A stretch of 64,000 nt of DNA from Rhizobium sp. 2MFCol3.1 (GTDB lineage: Bacteria; Pseudomonadota; Alphaproteobacteria; Rhizobiales; Rhizobiaceae). The DNA is taken from assembly GCF_000377565.1 (NCBI RefSeq), contig NZ_KB898354.1:62001-126000 (forward strand), written 5' to 3'. Position 1 is the stretch's first letter, and each line of letters begins with the position of its first letter. The position numbers and the translations under genes are program-made. Positions 17,881-27,588 of this stretch are shown piece after piece. Below the pieces are notes generated by a model. That model was not told the origin of the DNA. It did no database searches and saw only the letters and a list, made by a program, of their open reading frames with translations.

Positions 17881-19305
17881 TCAGTTTGTGGTTGCCCAAA
17901 TGCGGATGCGCTTGAGGCCGGCTGCAAGAAGGTTGGCGGCCGCGCTCTCCGTCTCCGCTTCCACGTAGCAGCGCATTTCCGGCGCATTGCCCGATGGGCG
18001 GAAATGGATGATGCGCTTGTCGGCAAGCGTCACGCGCAGGCCGTCGATGTCGCTGATGCTGTCGACTTGGCCGATCGGCTGCAGGAAGTCGGAGAGATTG
18101 GCCGGGCTCGCGCGCAGATGGGCCATCAGCTTGGCGCTGGTCTCGACCGGGAAGTTCTCAAGCCGGTCGGCGGCGGCGAAGGGGAGCGCGTAGCCGGATG
18201 CGACGACCGACAGGGGGCGCTTGTTTGCCGCGGCCTGTGCCAGCGTCGCCAGCACCGGCAGGAAGCAATCGCGGGTCGGCAAGGCCAGCAGCGTGGTGCC
18301 ATCGAGCTCGAAATCGCTTGCCACCAGCGTGCCGCCATTGGCCTCGAAGCCGACGACGCCGGTCTTGCCGGATGCCAGCGCCTCCTGCATGCCTGAGATC
18401 ACGAACGGCGATCCGACGCGGGTGCGGATGACGTTGAACGATCCCGATGCTTCGATGCCGGAGTTGGAGGTCACCGGTGTCACCACGGCGTCCGCGCCAA
18501 GGAAGTTGGCGGCGATCAGGCCAAGCAGGTCGCCGCGCAGCGGGGTGCCGGTCTCATCGGTGACCAACGGCCGGTCGCCATCGCCATCGGCAGACACGAT
18601 GGCGTCGAGGCCGTGGTCGCGTGCCGCCTGCTTCAGCAGTGCAACGGTCTCTTCCGAGACGGCTTCGGTGTCGACGGGAATGAAGTGTTCGGAGCGCGCG
18701 AAAGCCGTGACTTGAGCGCCGAAGTGCTCGAGCAGGTTGACCATGAGATCGCGCGCGACGGTGCTGTGCTGGTAGACGCCGACTTTCAGGCCAGCAAGTG
18801 CATTGGCGGGCAGCAGGCTGGCGTTGCGCTTCGTGAACAGGTCGAGGCATGCGCTCGACCGATCCTCGGCCTGCCGGTCATCCAGCGGCCAATCGAAGCC
18901 GGTGCGGTCGAGATCGGTTGCCGCTGCCGTGATCGCGGCTTCATCGGCCTTGTCGATCTCGCCATCCGGCCGATAGAACTTGATACCATTGCGATCGGCG
19001 GGGATGTGCGAGCCGGTGATCATCAGCGAGGCGGCGCCGAGATGCAGGCCGTAGAGAGCCAGCGCTGGCGTCGGGACCGTGCCGCAGTCGATCATCGCAA
19101 AGCCGAGTTTGCCGAGCGCCTTGATGCAGTCGGCTGATATCTCAGGGCTGGAATCACGAAAGTCGCGGCCGACGAGGATCGGGTCTCCGGCCTTCGCCCG
19201 CCCGCTTTCAAGCAGATAGCGGCCAAAGGCCGTCGCATAGAGCGCCGAAGCCCGGCCTTTCAGATCCTCGGAAAGGCCGCGAAGCCCGCTTGTCCCAAAT
19301 TTCAT
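17881..19305 (-). CDS. manB: phosphomannomutase / phosphohexomutase
   Basis: A 474-residue alpha-D-phosphohexomutase converting mannose-6-phosphate to mannose-1-phosphate for GDP-mannose. The four domains are visible: the N-terminal FGTSGLRGL, the phosphoserine loop MITGSHIPADRNGIKF, the metal loop SADGDGDRPLV, and the sugar loop GFEANGGTLVASDF, with FRPSGNAPEMRCYVEAE binding phosphate at the C-terminus. It is the first gene of the minus-strand nucleotide-sugar operon and is divergent from ung over 161 bases. Confidence 0.93.
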   Translation of the reverse strand: MKFGTSGLRGLSEDLKGRASALYATAFGRYLLESGRAKAGDPILVGRDFRDSSPEISADCIKALGKLGFAMIDCGTVPTPALALYGLHLGAASLMITGSHIPADRNGIKFYRPDGEIDKADEAAITAAATDLDRTGFDWPLDDRQAEDRSSACLDLFTKRNASLLPANALAGLKVGVYQHSTVARDLMVNLLEHFGAQVTAFARSEHFIPVDTEAVSEETVALLKQAARDHGLDAIVSADGDGDRPLVTDETGTPLRGDLLGLIAANFLGADAVVTPVTSNSGIEASGSFNVIRTRVGSPFVISGMQEALASGKTGVVGFEANGGTLVASDFELDGTTLLALPTRDCFLPVLATLAQAAANKRPLSVVASGYALPFAAADRLENFPVETSAKLMAHLRASPANLSDFLQPIGQVDSISDIDGLRVTLADKRIIHFRPSGNAPEMRCYVEAETESAAANLLAAGLKRIRIWATTN

Positions 19306-19466
19306 TCTGAATAAGCCCTCGGCAACGCTTGAAATCGTCCACGCTTTGAAAGCAGATTACGCAAAGTTCGTAAACTTTGATGGCCGGCGACCGGTAAAAT
19401 GTCCGCCAAATCCCTTTTCGACGCAAGTTAGTCGCTCGCTTTTGGCGAGCCGGTGGAGGCAATTGC

Positions 19467-20168
19467 ATGAATGAACAGACCATCGCACTCGAAGACAGCT
19501 GGAAGAGCGCCTTGTCCACCGAGTTCGAGCAGCCCTACATGCAAAGGCTGAGAAGCTTCCTTATCGAGCGAAAGCAGATGGGGAAACGGATTTTTCCTAA
19601 GGGATCGGAATATTTCAGGGCTTTGGACCTGACGCCGCTTAAAGATGTGAAGGTCGTGATCCTCGGACAGGACCCCTATCACGGCGCGGGTCAGGCGCAT
19701 GGCCTGTGTTTCAGCGTACAGCCGGGCATTAGAATTCCGCCGTCGCTGGTCAATATCTACAAGGAGTTGCAGGCCGATCTCGGTATTATGCCGGCGCGTC
19801 ACGGCTTTCTCGAACATTGGGCGCGGCAGGGCGTTCTGCTTTTGAACAGCGTGCTGACGGTCGAGGAGGCGCAGGCGGCGTCGCACCAGGGCAAAGGGTG
19901 GGAGACCTTTACCGATGCCGTTATCCGCAAGGTCAACGATGAATGCGATGCCGTGGTCTTCATCTTGTGGGGCGCCTATGCGCAGCGCAAGGCGGCGTTC
20001 GTCGATACATCCAGGCATCTCGTTCTCAAATCGCCGCATCCATCGCCGCTTTCGGCGCATAACGGCTTTTTCGGCTGCCATCACTTCTCCAAGGCGAACG
20101 CCTTTCTCGAGGAGCGTGGCCGTTCGCCGATCGATTGGCAACTTCCCGAGAATCCTGCCGATGAATAG
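19467..20168 (+). CDS. ung: uracil-DNA glycosylase, family 1
   Basis: A 233-residue repair enzyme that excises uracil from DNA. The water-activating loop [18 protein letters not shown] and the DNA-intercalation loop [18 protein letters not shown] are both intact, and length is typical. The ATG at 19467 is preceded by GGAGG at 8 bases. It sits alone between the two polysaccharide operons and has no obvious functional tie to them. Confidence 0.96.
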   Translation: MNEQTIALEDSWKSALSTEFEQPYMQRLRSFLIERKQMGKRIFPKGSEYFRALDLTPLKDVKVVILGQDPYHGAGQAHGLCFSVQPGIRIPPSLVNIYKELQADLGIMPARHGFLEHWARQGVLLLNSVLTVEEAQAASHQGKGWETFTDAVIRKVNDECDAVVFILWGAYAQRKAAFVDTSRHLVLKSPHPSPLSAHNGFFGCHHFSKANAFLEERGRSPIDWQLPENPADE

Positions 20169-20307
20169 CTTGTGATGAACGACATGTGTTCGTCGTTCAC
20201 TAAAAGTAGACAATGCGTTCCGGTGAGTGGGACTATTCCAACGCGCTGATAAAGATCATCTATGACCCATCAAACAGCCCGCCAGGCGGGCCAGAAAGGG
20301 GTCTCAA

Positions 20308-21240
20308 ATGCTCGACCAGATCAAGGGTCTTCACCACGTTACGTCGATGGCTGCGAACGCCCAGACGAACAATCAGTTCTTCACTCACGCGCTCGGTCTG
20401 CGCCGCGTCAAGAAGACCGTCAACTTCGACGCTCCTGACGTCTACCACCTCTATTATGGCGACGAGAACGGCGCGCCGGGCACGATCATGACCTACTTCC
20501 CGTTCCCGAAGATGGCGCAGGGCCGTCCCGGCACCGGCGAAGTCGGAACGACGGTCTATTCCATTCCCGAGGGTTCGATCGGCTTCTGGAGCGATCGTCT
20601 CGCCAAACTGAATGTGACCGGTCTGAAGACCGAAGAGACATTCGGCGAGAAGCGGCTGAACTTTGCCGGTCCCGATGGCGACGGCTTCGCGCTTGTCGAG
20701 GTCAAGGACGACAACCGTCTGCCCTGGACGCATGGCGGTGTTGATCAGGATCATGCGATCCGCGGTTTCCACTCGGTCGCCATGCGGCTGCGCGATGACG
20801 GCGCGACATCGGAACTCTTGAAGTTCATGGGCTATCAGGTCCAGGACGAGCGCGACGGCGTCAAGCGCCTGACCATCCCAGGCGGCAACGGCGCGCATCT
20901 GATCGATCTTGAGACGATGCCGAACATCTCGCGGGCGCTTCCGGGTGCAGGCTCGGTGCATCACGTCGCTTTCGCCGTCGAAAACCGTGCAAAGCAGCTG
21001 GAGGTCCGAAAGGCCCTGATGGACACCGGATACCAGGTGACGCCGGTTATCGACCGCGATTACTTCTGGGCGATCTATTTCCGCACGCCAGGCGGTGTGC
21101 TGTTTGAAATCGCCACCAACGAACCGGGCTTCGACCGGGACGAGGATACGGCGCATCTCGGCGAAGCGCTGAAGCTGCCGACGCAGCACGAGCATCTGCG
21201 CTCGCTGCTCGAACAGCACCTCGAACCGCTGGAAGCATAA
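20308..21240 (+). CDS. ring-cleaving dioxygenase, MhqO-like
   Basis: A 310-residue vicinal-oxygen-chelate protein with two repeated halves (about 1-150 and 150-300). Metal ligands are expected at the His of GLHHVTSMA (near residue 7), the His in SVHHVAFAV and the Glu in VLFEIATNEPGF. The family includes hydroquinone-type extradiol dioxygenases linked to quinone and electrophile resistance. The gene is 15 bases upstream of an MhqD-like hydrolase, the usual pairing. AAAGGGG lies before the start. Confidence 0.87.
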   Translation: MLDQIKGLHHVTSMAANAQTNNQFFTHALGLRRVKKTVNFDAPDVYHLYYGDENGAPGTIMTYFPFPKMAQGRPGTGEVGTTVYSIPEGSIGFWSDRLAKLNVTGLKTEETFGEKRLNFAGPDGDGFALVEVKDDNRLPWTHGGVDQDHAIRGFHSVAMRLRDDGATSELLKFMGYQVQDERDGVKRLTIPGGNGAHLIDLETMPNISRALPGAGSVHHVAFAVENRAKQLEVRKALMDTGYQVTPVIDRDYFWAIYFRTPGGVLFEIATNEPGFDRDEDTAHLGEALKLPTQHEHLRSLLEQHLEPLEA

Positions 21241-21255
21241 GCTAGGGATATCGAT

Positions 21256-21864
21256 ATGACCGATCATGGATATGTGCACCGGCTGCAGGCCGGTGCCGCG
21301 GGCAAGCCTATTCTTTTCACCCTGCATGGGACGGGCGGAGACGAGAACCAGTTCTTCGACTTCGCGCGGCAGCTTCTGCCCGAGGCAACCATTGTCTCGC
21401 CGCGTGGGGATGTGTCGGAATACGGCGCCGCGCGCTTCTTCAAGCGCACCGGCGAGGGCGTTTACGACATGGCCGATCTGGCGCGGGCGACCGACAAGAT
21501 GGCGGGTTACGTCAGCGAGCTCGCAAGGGAGCACCAGGCTTCGGCGATCCTCGGACTGGGCTTTTCGAATGGCGCCAATATTCTCGCCAACGTGCTGATC
21601 GAGAGGGGGCTTTTCGATGCGTCGGCGCTGATGCACCCGCTCATTCCCTTCCAGCCGAAGGCCAACGCAGGTCTGGCGGGTCGCAAGGTGCTGATCACCG
21701 CCGGCGAACGCGATCCGATCAGCCCCGTGCCGGTCACGAAGGCTTTGGCTGATTACTACGAACGCCAGAATGCTGATGTGACGACTGTATGGCATCCGGG
21801 CGGGCACGAGATCCGGCCGAACGAAGTCGATGCGATCAAGGCATTCTTCGAGCCGTACAGATAA
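21256..21864 (+). CDS. alpha/beta hydrolase, MhqD-like carboxylesterase
   Basis: A 202-residue phospholipase/carboxylesterase-family hydrolase. Catalytic triad: Ser in GLGFSNGANI, Asp in TAGERDPISP and His in HPGGHEIRP; the oxyanion region is LHGTGGDEN. It is cotranscribed with the ring-cleaving dioxygenase and probably works with it in detoxifying quinone-like compounds. A strong hairpin follows the stop. Confidence 0.88.
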   Translation: MTDHGYVHRLQAGAAGKPILFTLHGTGGDENQFFDFARQLLPEATIVSPRGDVSEYGAARFFKRTGEGVYDMADLARATDKMAGYVSELAREHQASAILGLGFSNGANILANVLIERGLFDASALMHPLIPFQPKANAGLAGRKVLITAGERDPISPVPVTKALADYYERQNADVTTVWHPGGHEIRPNEVDAIKAFFEPYR

Positions 21865-21872
21865 GACACATC

Positions 21873-21902
21873 ATCGGGCAGGCCTTTCGGGGCCTGCCCG
21901 AT
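21873..21902 (+). terminator. hairpin after the dioxygenase/hydrolase pair
   Basis: A perfect 12-base stem ATCGGGCAGGCC / GGCCTGCCCGAT (21873-21884, 21891-21902) begins 8 bases after the stop. The following bases are not a clean T-run. Confidence 0.7.
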
Positions 21903-22017
21903 GGCTTCCGGCGGTTACCACTTTGATCTAGGGTCATGTCTTCAATCTTCTGTGGTAATTTTTCATCATAAATACTGGAGCGGGTATAGGGTTTCATTTT
22001 CCGAGGATATCATTCGT

Positions 22018-23871
22018 ATGAGCGATATTGCCGACCTCAGGATGATCTTGGGCCTTCTCCGTCGCCAGATATGGGTGGTCTTGGCCACTGCGGCAGCCAT
22101 TCTCTCGCTCACTGCTATCGTCTTGATCTTGTTGACGCCGCGATATACGGCGCAGGCGCTTGTCGTGGTCGATACCAGCGCCAAGAACCTGCTGGCGCCG
22201 GATAGCGCGGTCATTGCCAGTGCTTCCGATAACGCGCGGGTGGAGGGTGAGGTGCGGATCGCGCAGTCCGATGCGGTGCTCCTCGACGTCGTGCGCGAGG
22301 GCAAGCTCGTTGATGACCCGGAGTTTAGACCTCGATCGGGCTATCTCGGCTTTGTCGGCACCTTGGCTCGCTTCGGCGGCGCATCCTCTCACACCACCGA
22401 TGACGCCGAGCGCGAGACGCTGGCCTCGTTCAAGGAGGCGGTCCGCGTTCGTCGCGAGGGGCTGACCTATCTCATCACCATTGGCGTCACATCGCAGGAT
22501 GCCGGGAAGGCCGCGCTTCTCGCCAATCGGGTGGCGTCGGTTTACATCAGGCATCAGATCGCCGCCAAGGTGGCGAGCACGATCGCGGCACGCAACAGCC
22601 TGCAGGCACGGGTGAGTGCCGCCAAGGACAGTCTTGCAAGCCACGAAGGGCGGCTGGATGGCTTCCTTGCCGCCAATGCCGGGATGCGCGATGCCTTCAC
22701 GAACGCCAACATGGCCCTACGCGTCGCCGATGCGCAACTCAATAAGCCAGCCACGCTGCCCACAAGCACGCCGCAGCTGTCCACACCCTCCGAGACGTTG
22801 ACGCAATTCTACAGCCTGCAGCAATCGGCTGAGATCGCGCGGGCGCAATATCAAAACCTGCTCACCCGACTGCAGGATTTCGAGGCGCAGGCCAGCCTGC
22901 AACTGGCCGACAGCCGGGTGATTTCGGAGGCATTGCCACCGATCGAGCCGTCCTATCCGAGGGTTGCTGCGATCCTTGCCGTCATGAGCCTTGTCGCGCT
23001 TGGGCTCGGTATCGGGGCGGGTTTCCTGCGGGAGTTCTTCGTTGGCGGATTTACCGGGGAGGATCAGGTCGAGGCGGTGCTGAACATCCAGCTGGCCTCG
23101 GTGGTGCCGCATGAGGAGGGCGGCGAGCTGGAGCGGCCGCATGGGCGCGGGCTCTCCGACCGGATCATGACGGCGCCGCTCTCGGTCTTTTCGGAATCTA
23201 TCCGGCGCATCCGGGTATCGGTCGAGCAGGCGCTTCTCAGCCGGCATGCTGTGACGGAGGATGCCCGCGAGGAGGGCATCGTCATCATGGTGTCCTCCAG
23301 TCTTCCGGGGGAGGGGAAATCGACGCTCGCCACAGCGCTGGCGCGGACCTATGCGCTTGCGGGCAAGCGCACGTTGCTCATCGACTGCGATCTCCGGAAG
23401 CCCAGCATTCACCGTCATGTCGATCGCGAGCCGACACCGGCCTTCGTCAATCTGCTGCGCGGCGAGGCCGATCCGGGGCTCGCCAGCATGGTGGCCGTCG
23501 ACCACGCCACGAACCTCTCCGTCATACTGGGCGCTCGGCCGGCGGAGTTTGCCACCGACGAGCTGCTGATGAGTGCGCGGGTGCGAGCGCTTCTCGCTCG
23601 GGCGCGGCTGCATTTCGACTACGTCGTCATCGACACGCCGCCGGTCGAGGCGGCGGTGGATGCGCTCTATCTGGCGAGGCTCTGCGACGTCGCGCTCTTT
23701 GTGGTGCGCTGGGCGCGGACGCCGCAGAACGTCGCTCGCAAGGCGGTGGCGGCGCTGAAGGGGAATGTCGGCGGCGGTACGCCTGTGATCGCGGTGCTGA
23801 ACGGGCAGGACCAGCGCCATTGGTTCAGCTTCAAGGCCAAGCCGCTTTGGCGCACGGCCTATGCTGGGTAG
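22018..23871 (+). CDS. Wzc-like polysaccharide chain-length protein with BY-kinase domain
   Basis: A 617-residue inner-membrane protein that couples polymer export to chain length. An N-terminal Wzz domain has a membrane segment near residues 20-40 and a second near 325-350, with a coiled-coil periplasmic part between. The C-terminal ATPase shows a Walker A motif (SLPGEGKSTLATAL, near residue 425), Walker A' (LLIDCDLRKPS) and Walker B (YVVIDTPP). The C-terminus has only one Tyr and lacks the usual Tyr cluster, so autophosphorylation may be weak or absent. I start it at the ATG at 22018, with GAGG upstream; upstream codons back to 21901 overlap the preceding hairpin. Confidence 0.88.
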   Translation: MSDIADLRMILGLLRRQIWVVLATAAAILSLTAIVLILLTPRYTAQALVVVDTSAKNLLAPDSAVIASASDNARVEGEVRIAQSDAVLLDVVREGKLVDDPEFRPRSGYLGFVGTLARFGGASSHTTDDAERETLASFKEAVRVRREGLTYLITIGVTSQDAGKAALLANRVASVYIRHQIAAKVASTIAARNSLQARVSAAKDSLASHEGRLDGFLAANAGMRDAFTNANMALRVADAQLNKPATLPTSTPQLSTPSETLTQFYSLQQSAEIARAQYQNLLTRLQDFEAQASLQLADSRVISEALPPIEPSYPRVAAILAVMSLVALGLGIGAGFLREFFVGGFTGEDQVEAVLNIQLASVVPHEEGGELERPHGRGLSDRIMTAPLSVFSESIRRIRVSVEQALLSRHAVTEDAREEGIVIMVSSSLPGEGKSTLATALARTYALAGKRTLLIDCDLRKPSIHRHVDREPTPAFVNLLRGEADPGLASMVAVDHATNLSVILGARPAEFATDELLMSARVRALLARARLHFDYVVIDTPPVEAAVDALYLARLCDVALFVVRWARTPQNVARKAVAALKGNVGGGTPVIAVLNGQDQRHWFSFKAKPLWRTAYAG

Positions 23872-24090
23872 GGGGGTGGAGCCACCGCTCCCGCCGTGGC
23901 CTACCTCTTTAGGTGCAATCCAGGCGTTTATCGGCGGCATGCGCTTGACACGATAGTTGCGTTACTAAAGGTTTAACTCATTCATAAATGCAACCTTATT
24001 CGCGTCATGGCTGCGCCCCGGCTTTTCTCGGTGGCGCTCGACTGCAGGCATTTGAAATAGCGATTTCACTCATTCGTTGAAGAGCGACGC

Positions 24091-25299
24091 ATGGTCCGTG
24101 CAAGGCGCATTCTCGTCCATGATTACTCCGGTCATCCGTTTCAGGTGCAGCTCGCCCGTTCGCTAGCGCGGCGTGGGAGCGAGGTTTTGCACGTCTATTC
24201 CGAAAGCTTCCAGACGCCGAAGGGAGACCTCGGTGCGCGGCCGGATGATCCGCCCATGTTTCGTATCGCCGGCCTTTCACTGTCCGAGCCATTCCAGAAA
24301 TCGAGCTTCCTGAAGCGGCGGGCGCAGGAGATCGAGTTCGGACGACTGGTGGCCGGTGAGATCAGGCGGTTCCGGCCAGACATCGTGCTTTCCGCCAATG
24401 CGCCGCTCGATACGCAGGCCGTCATTCACAAGGCTGCGCGCGCCGGCGGAGCACGGTTCGTGTTCTGGCTGCAGGATATCTACAGCGAGGCCATCGGCCG
24501 CTTTCTGCCCGCAGCGTTTCCGCTGATCGGAAACGCGGTCGCGCGCCGATATCAGCGGCTCGAATTCGGTCTGCTGAGAGAAAGCGATCATGTCGTCGCG
24601 ATCACCGGCGACTTCGTTCCGCATCTCCTGATGAACGGCATCACGCCCGGTCGGATCTCCGTCATTGAGAACTGGGCGCCGCTGGAGGAGATGCGATCAA
24701 TCGGACCGGTTGTATCCGAGAGCGAAAGAGGCGATGGCCCGATCCGGGCGGTCTATGCCGGCACGCTTGGCTACAAGCACAATCCCGATCTGCTGCTGCA
24801 GGCGGCGAAAGCGCTGCCTGTTGCGATCGACGTCCATTCCGAGGGCGCGATTGCCGAAAGCCTGACGCGCAAGGCAGCCGCGGAAGGTGTCACCAATCTG
24901 CGCGTAAGGCCGTGGGTGCCGTTTGCCGATCTGTCCGATCTGCTCGGGTCAGCCGATATTCTGATCGCGATGATCGAAGAGGGAGCCGGGGCTTTCTGCG
25001 TGCCATCCAAGGTGCTGACCTATTTCGGCTGCGGCCGGCCGGTGCTGGCCTCTGTTCCAAGGAACAACCTGGCGCGGCGTCTCATCGAGCGCGCCGATGC
25101 TGGCCTTGCGTCGGATCCTGATGATGCGGCGGCGTTCATCGACAATCTGCGTGGGCTTGCCGGCGATGCCGGGCTGCGTCGCAGGCTCGGCGCGAATGGT
25201 CGCTCTTATGCCGAGGCGCATTTCGCGATCGAGCCGATCACCGACCGTTTCGAGGCGATTTTCGCCGGTCTCTATCAGATGGAGAAACAGGCAATCTAG
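24091..25299 (+). CDS. glycosyltransferase, GT4-like
   Basis: A 402-residue GT-B-fold glycosyltransferase with no clear membrane span, probably acting on the cytoplasmic face of the inner membrane. The N-terminal half has a WbuB-like opening (ILVHDYSGHPFQVQLARSLARRG). The nucleotide-sugar half carries AVYAGTLGYKHNPDLLLQAAK and the EX7E-type region around FCVPSKVLTYFGCGRPVLASV. WbuB-type enzymes transfer N-acetyl-fucosamine, but the donor here cannot be read from sequence. It is the second gene of the plus-strand polysaccharide operon, 219 bases after the Wzc-like gene, and is followed closely by the epimerase gene. Confidence 0.85.
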   Translation: MVRARRILVHDYSGHPFQVQLARSLARRGSEVLHVYSESFQTPKGDLGARPDDPPMFRIAGLSLSEPFQKSSFLKRRAQEIEFGRLVAGEIRRFRPDIVLSANAPLDTQAVIHKAARAGGARFVFWLQDIYSEAIGRFLPAAFPLIGNAVARRYQRLEFGLLRESDHVVAITGDFVPHLLMNGITPGRISVIENWAPLEEMRSIGPVVSESERGDGPIRAVYAGTLGYKHNPDLLLQAAKALPVAIDVHSEGAIAESLTRKAAAEGVTNLRVRPWVPFADLSDLLGSADILIAMIEEGAGAFCVPSKVLTYFGCGRPVLASVPRNNLARRLIERADAGLASDPDDAAAFIDNLRGLAGDAGLRRRLGANGRSYAEAHFAIEPITDRFEAIFAGLYQMEKQAI

Positions 25300-25315
25300 C
25301 GCTGGGGGGCGTTGC

Positions 25316-26290
25316 ATGCTGGAGAAGACTGCACTTGTCTGCGGCGCCGGAGGGTTTATCGGCAGCCACCTCGTCCGTCGACTGAAACGCGACGGCTTTT
25401 GGGTTCGCGGCGTCGATTTGAAGCTGCCGGACTACGAGGAAAGCGTGGCCGACGAATTTATCGTCGGAGATCTCCGGCTGATCGACGTCTGCGAACGGGT
25501 GATCGATCGCGATTTTGACGAGGTCTACCAACTGGCGGCCGATATGGGCGGTGCCGGTTACATTTTCACCGGCCAGCACGATGCCGATATCATCCACAAT
25601 TCGGCGACGATCAATCTCAATGTCGCCGATCTGTGCCGCCGGCGTGGGGTTGGGCGCGTGTTTTTCTCCTCGTCTGCCTGCGTCTATCCCGCCGTCAACC
25701 AAGTCGATCCCGACAACCCGAACTGCGTGGAATCCTCCGCCTATCCCGCGGCACCGGACAGCGAATATGGCTGGGAGAAGCTGATCTCGGAACGGCTCTA
25801 TCAGTCCTATGCCCGCAACTACGGCATGACCTGCCGCATCGCTCGCTACCACAACATCTTCGGCCCATCGGGAACCTGGGATGGCGGCAAGGAAAAGGCG
25901 CCGGCGGCCATCTGCCGGAAGGTTGCGCAGGCGGATCATGGCGGCGAGATCGATATCTGGGGCGATGGCCTGCAGACGCGCTCCTTCCTCTACATCGACG
26001 AATGCATCGAGGGCACGATCCGGCTGATGCGCTCGGATTTTGCCGGGCCGGTCAACATTGGCTCCGAGGAGATGGTCAGCATTAACCGCCTGGTTGACAT
26101 GGTGTGCGAGATCGCCGGCAAGCGGTTGCACAAGCGTCATGTTGCCGGTCCGATGGGCGTTCGCGGACGCAGATCGGATAATCGGTTGATTGCCGAGACA
26201 CTGTACTGGCGGCCGACCCAGCGCCTGATGGATGGTCTGGAAAAGACCTATGCGTGGATCGAAAGCCAGCTGCTGCGGAGTGCTGCGTGA
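25316..26290 (+). CDS. GDP-mannose 3,5-epimerase-like enzyme
   Basis: A 324-residue extended SDR. The NAD loop is CGAGGFIGSHLVRRL. The catalytic set of plant GDP-mannose 3,5-epimerase is present: SSACVYP with Cys122, YGWEK with Tyr151 and Lys155, and the RYHNIFGP..GGKEKAPAAICRK block with its Lys residues. Such enzymes turn GDP-D-mannose into GDP-L-galactose or GDP-L-gulose. manB and manC in this window supply the substrate. I start it at the ATG at 25316, preceded by a G-rich site; the longer frame overlaps the glycosyltransferase gene. It overlaps the next gene by a GTGA junction. Confidence 0.88.
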   Translation: MLEKTALVCGAGGFIGSHLVRRLKRDGFWVRGVDLKLPDYEESVADEFIVGDLRLIDVCERVIDRDFDEVYQLAADMGGAGYIFTGQHDADIIHNSATINLNVADLCRRRGVGRVFFSSSACVYPAVNQVDPDNPNCVESSAYPAAPDSEYGWEKLISERLYQSYARNYGMTCRIARYHNIFGPSGTWDGGKEKAPAAICRKVAQADHGGEIDIWGDGLQTRSFLYIDECIEGTIRLMRSDFAGPVNIGSEEMVSINRLVDMVCEIAGKRLHKRHVAGPMGVRGRRSDNRLIAETLYWRPTQRLMDGLEKTYAWIESQLLRSAA

Positions 26291-27588
26291 GACGCGCCTT
26301 TCCTCGGTGGAGCAAGTTCTCCGACATGGGCGGTAGGCCACGCGGCTCGGTCAACGCGGCGTTGTTGATCCTGAGCTTCGCGGTCGGGCAGGGATCGATC
26401 TTCCTGGCGCAGACATGGCTGATCCATCGCGGTGTGCTTGATCTCCTGGCTGCGTTCGCGACGCACTTCTCCTTTGCGATCCTGGCATTGATGACCGTCG
26501 ACTTCGGCTCGCCTGTCGTCGTCGCAAGGCGGATTTCGCTGGCGGGGGACAGCGAGATGCGGGACGTGCCGCGGCGCTGCTATTGGCAGGCATCGGTTGT
26601 TCGGCTTGGCGTTGCACTCGTGCTGTCGGTGGCGGCGCTTGTCTATGCATGGCTTGGCGGAGGCGGGTTTTCGCGGGCCTATATTCCCGCCGCCATCCCG
26701 GCACTGTTGATCTCGGCGTTCAACGCGGCGGGCGTCTTCGATGGGCTGGGGCTCAGCGGCATCAGCGGGTTGACCGGGATGCTTGCCTATATCGCGTCCG
26801 CCATCGCGCTGGTCGCGGCCGGCGCTCAATTGGCCGATGCGGGCGTGATCCTCGGGGTGGCGCTGTCGCTTGGCTACGCCTTCGCGGTCGTCGCGCAACT
26901 GGTCGTGCTTTGGTGGCTGGGCTGCTCGATGCGTGTGGTGCCGGTCAGCGTCGCTGATTGCGGCCTCTTTGCCCGTGAGGGCTTAAGCGTGCTCCTTGCG
27001 ATCCTGCCCGGGCAGCTGTCGTTCCGCTTTCAGATCGTGGTCTGCGCGGCGGTTCTGGGGCAGGCGGGTGTGGGACTTTTCGTCTATGGCAGGCAGATCG
27101 CCGCCGCCGCCTCGCAGGTCCTTGAGTTCGTGCGGCGCGCGCACTTTCCCGATATGGTCCGTGCTCTTCGGCTGGGTGATGCCACGGTTAGGGCGGGCTT
27201 TGAGGCGCAGCGGTTGGCGACGCTGCTTGCGATCGCGCTGACGCTTGGATTGATGCTGGCGGGCGGCGCCTGCTTCTTGCTCATGACCGGCGCCTTCGCG
27301 CAATCGGGTCTGGTGGTGGCGCTCTTTTCCGCCGGGGTGATGACCGGCGCGCTGTCGCAGACGCTGGGGCAGGCGGCGCAGGGGCTTGGCCGCTTTCGGG
27401 TCGTGGCCGTCGCCGCCGTGCTTGCGATGCTGGTCGGTTTTGCGGCGAGTGCTGGTCTCGGGGCGTTGCTCGGGCTTGCCGGGCTGGCGGTGGCGGAGGT
27501 GGTAACGCATGTGGTTGGGGCGCTGGTCATCTGGGCTTCGGTGTTCCGGCGAGCGGACGGGCTGAAGACACTGCGGGTCAGCGCATGA
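26287..27588 (+). CDS. Wzx-like polysaccharide flippase
   Basis: A 433-residue polytopic membrane protein with about twelve hydrophobic segments spread over the whole length, of the MOP/Wzx type that flips lipid-linked repeat units to the periplasm. Features seen: an Arg-rich N-terminus, then SVNAALLILSFAVGQGSIFLAQ and a mid-protein CAAVLGQAGVGLFVYGRQIAAAA. I choose the GTG at 26287 because it overlaps the stop of the epimerase gene (GTGA); the first ATG is at 26326. It is coupled to the polymerase gene by ATGA. Assignment rests on topology and neighbours. Confidence 0.75.
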   Translation: MRRAFPRWSKFSDMGGRPRGSVNAALLILSFAVGQGSIFLAQTWLIHRGVLDLLAAFATHFSFAILALMTVDFGSPVVVARRISLAGDSEMRDVPRRCYWQASVVRLGVALVLSVAALVYAWLGGGGFSRAYIPAAIPALLISAFNAAGVFDGLGLSGISGLTGMLAYIASAIALVAAGAQLADAGVILGVALSLGYAFAVVAQLVVLWWLGCSMRVVPVSVADCGLFAREGLSVLLAILPGQLSFRFQIVVCAAVLGQAGVGLFVYGRQIAAAASQVLEFVRRAHFPDMVRALRLGDATVRAGFEAQRLATLLAIALTLGLMLAGGACFLLMTGAFAQSGLVVALFSAGVMTGALSQTLGQAAQGLGRFRVVAVAAVLAMLVGFAASAGLGALLGLAGLAVAEVVTHVVGALVIWASVFRRADGLKTLRVSA

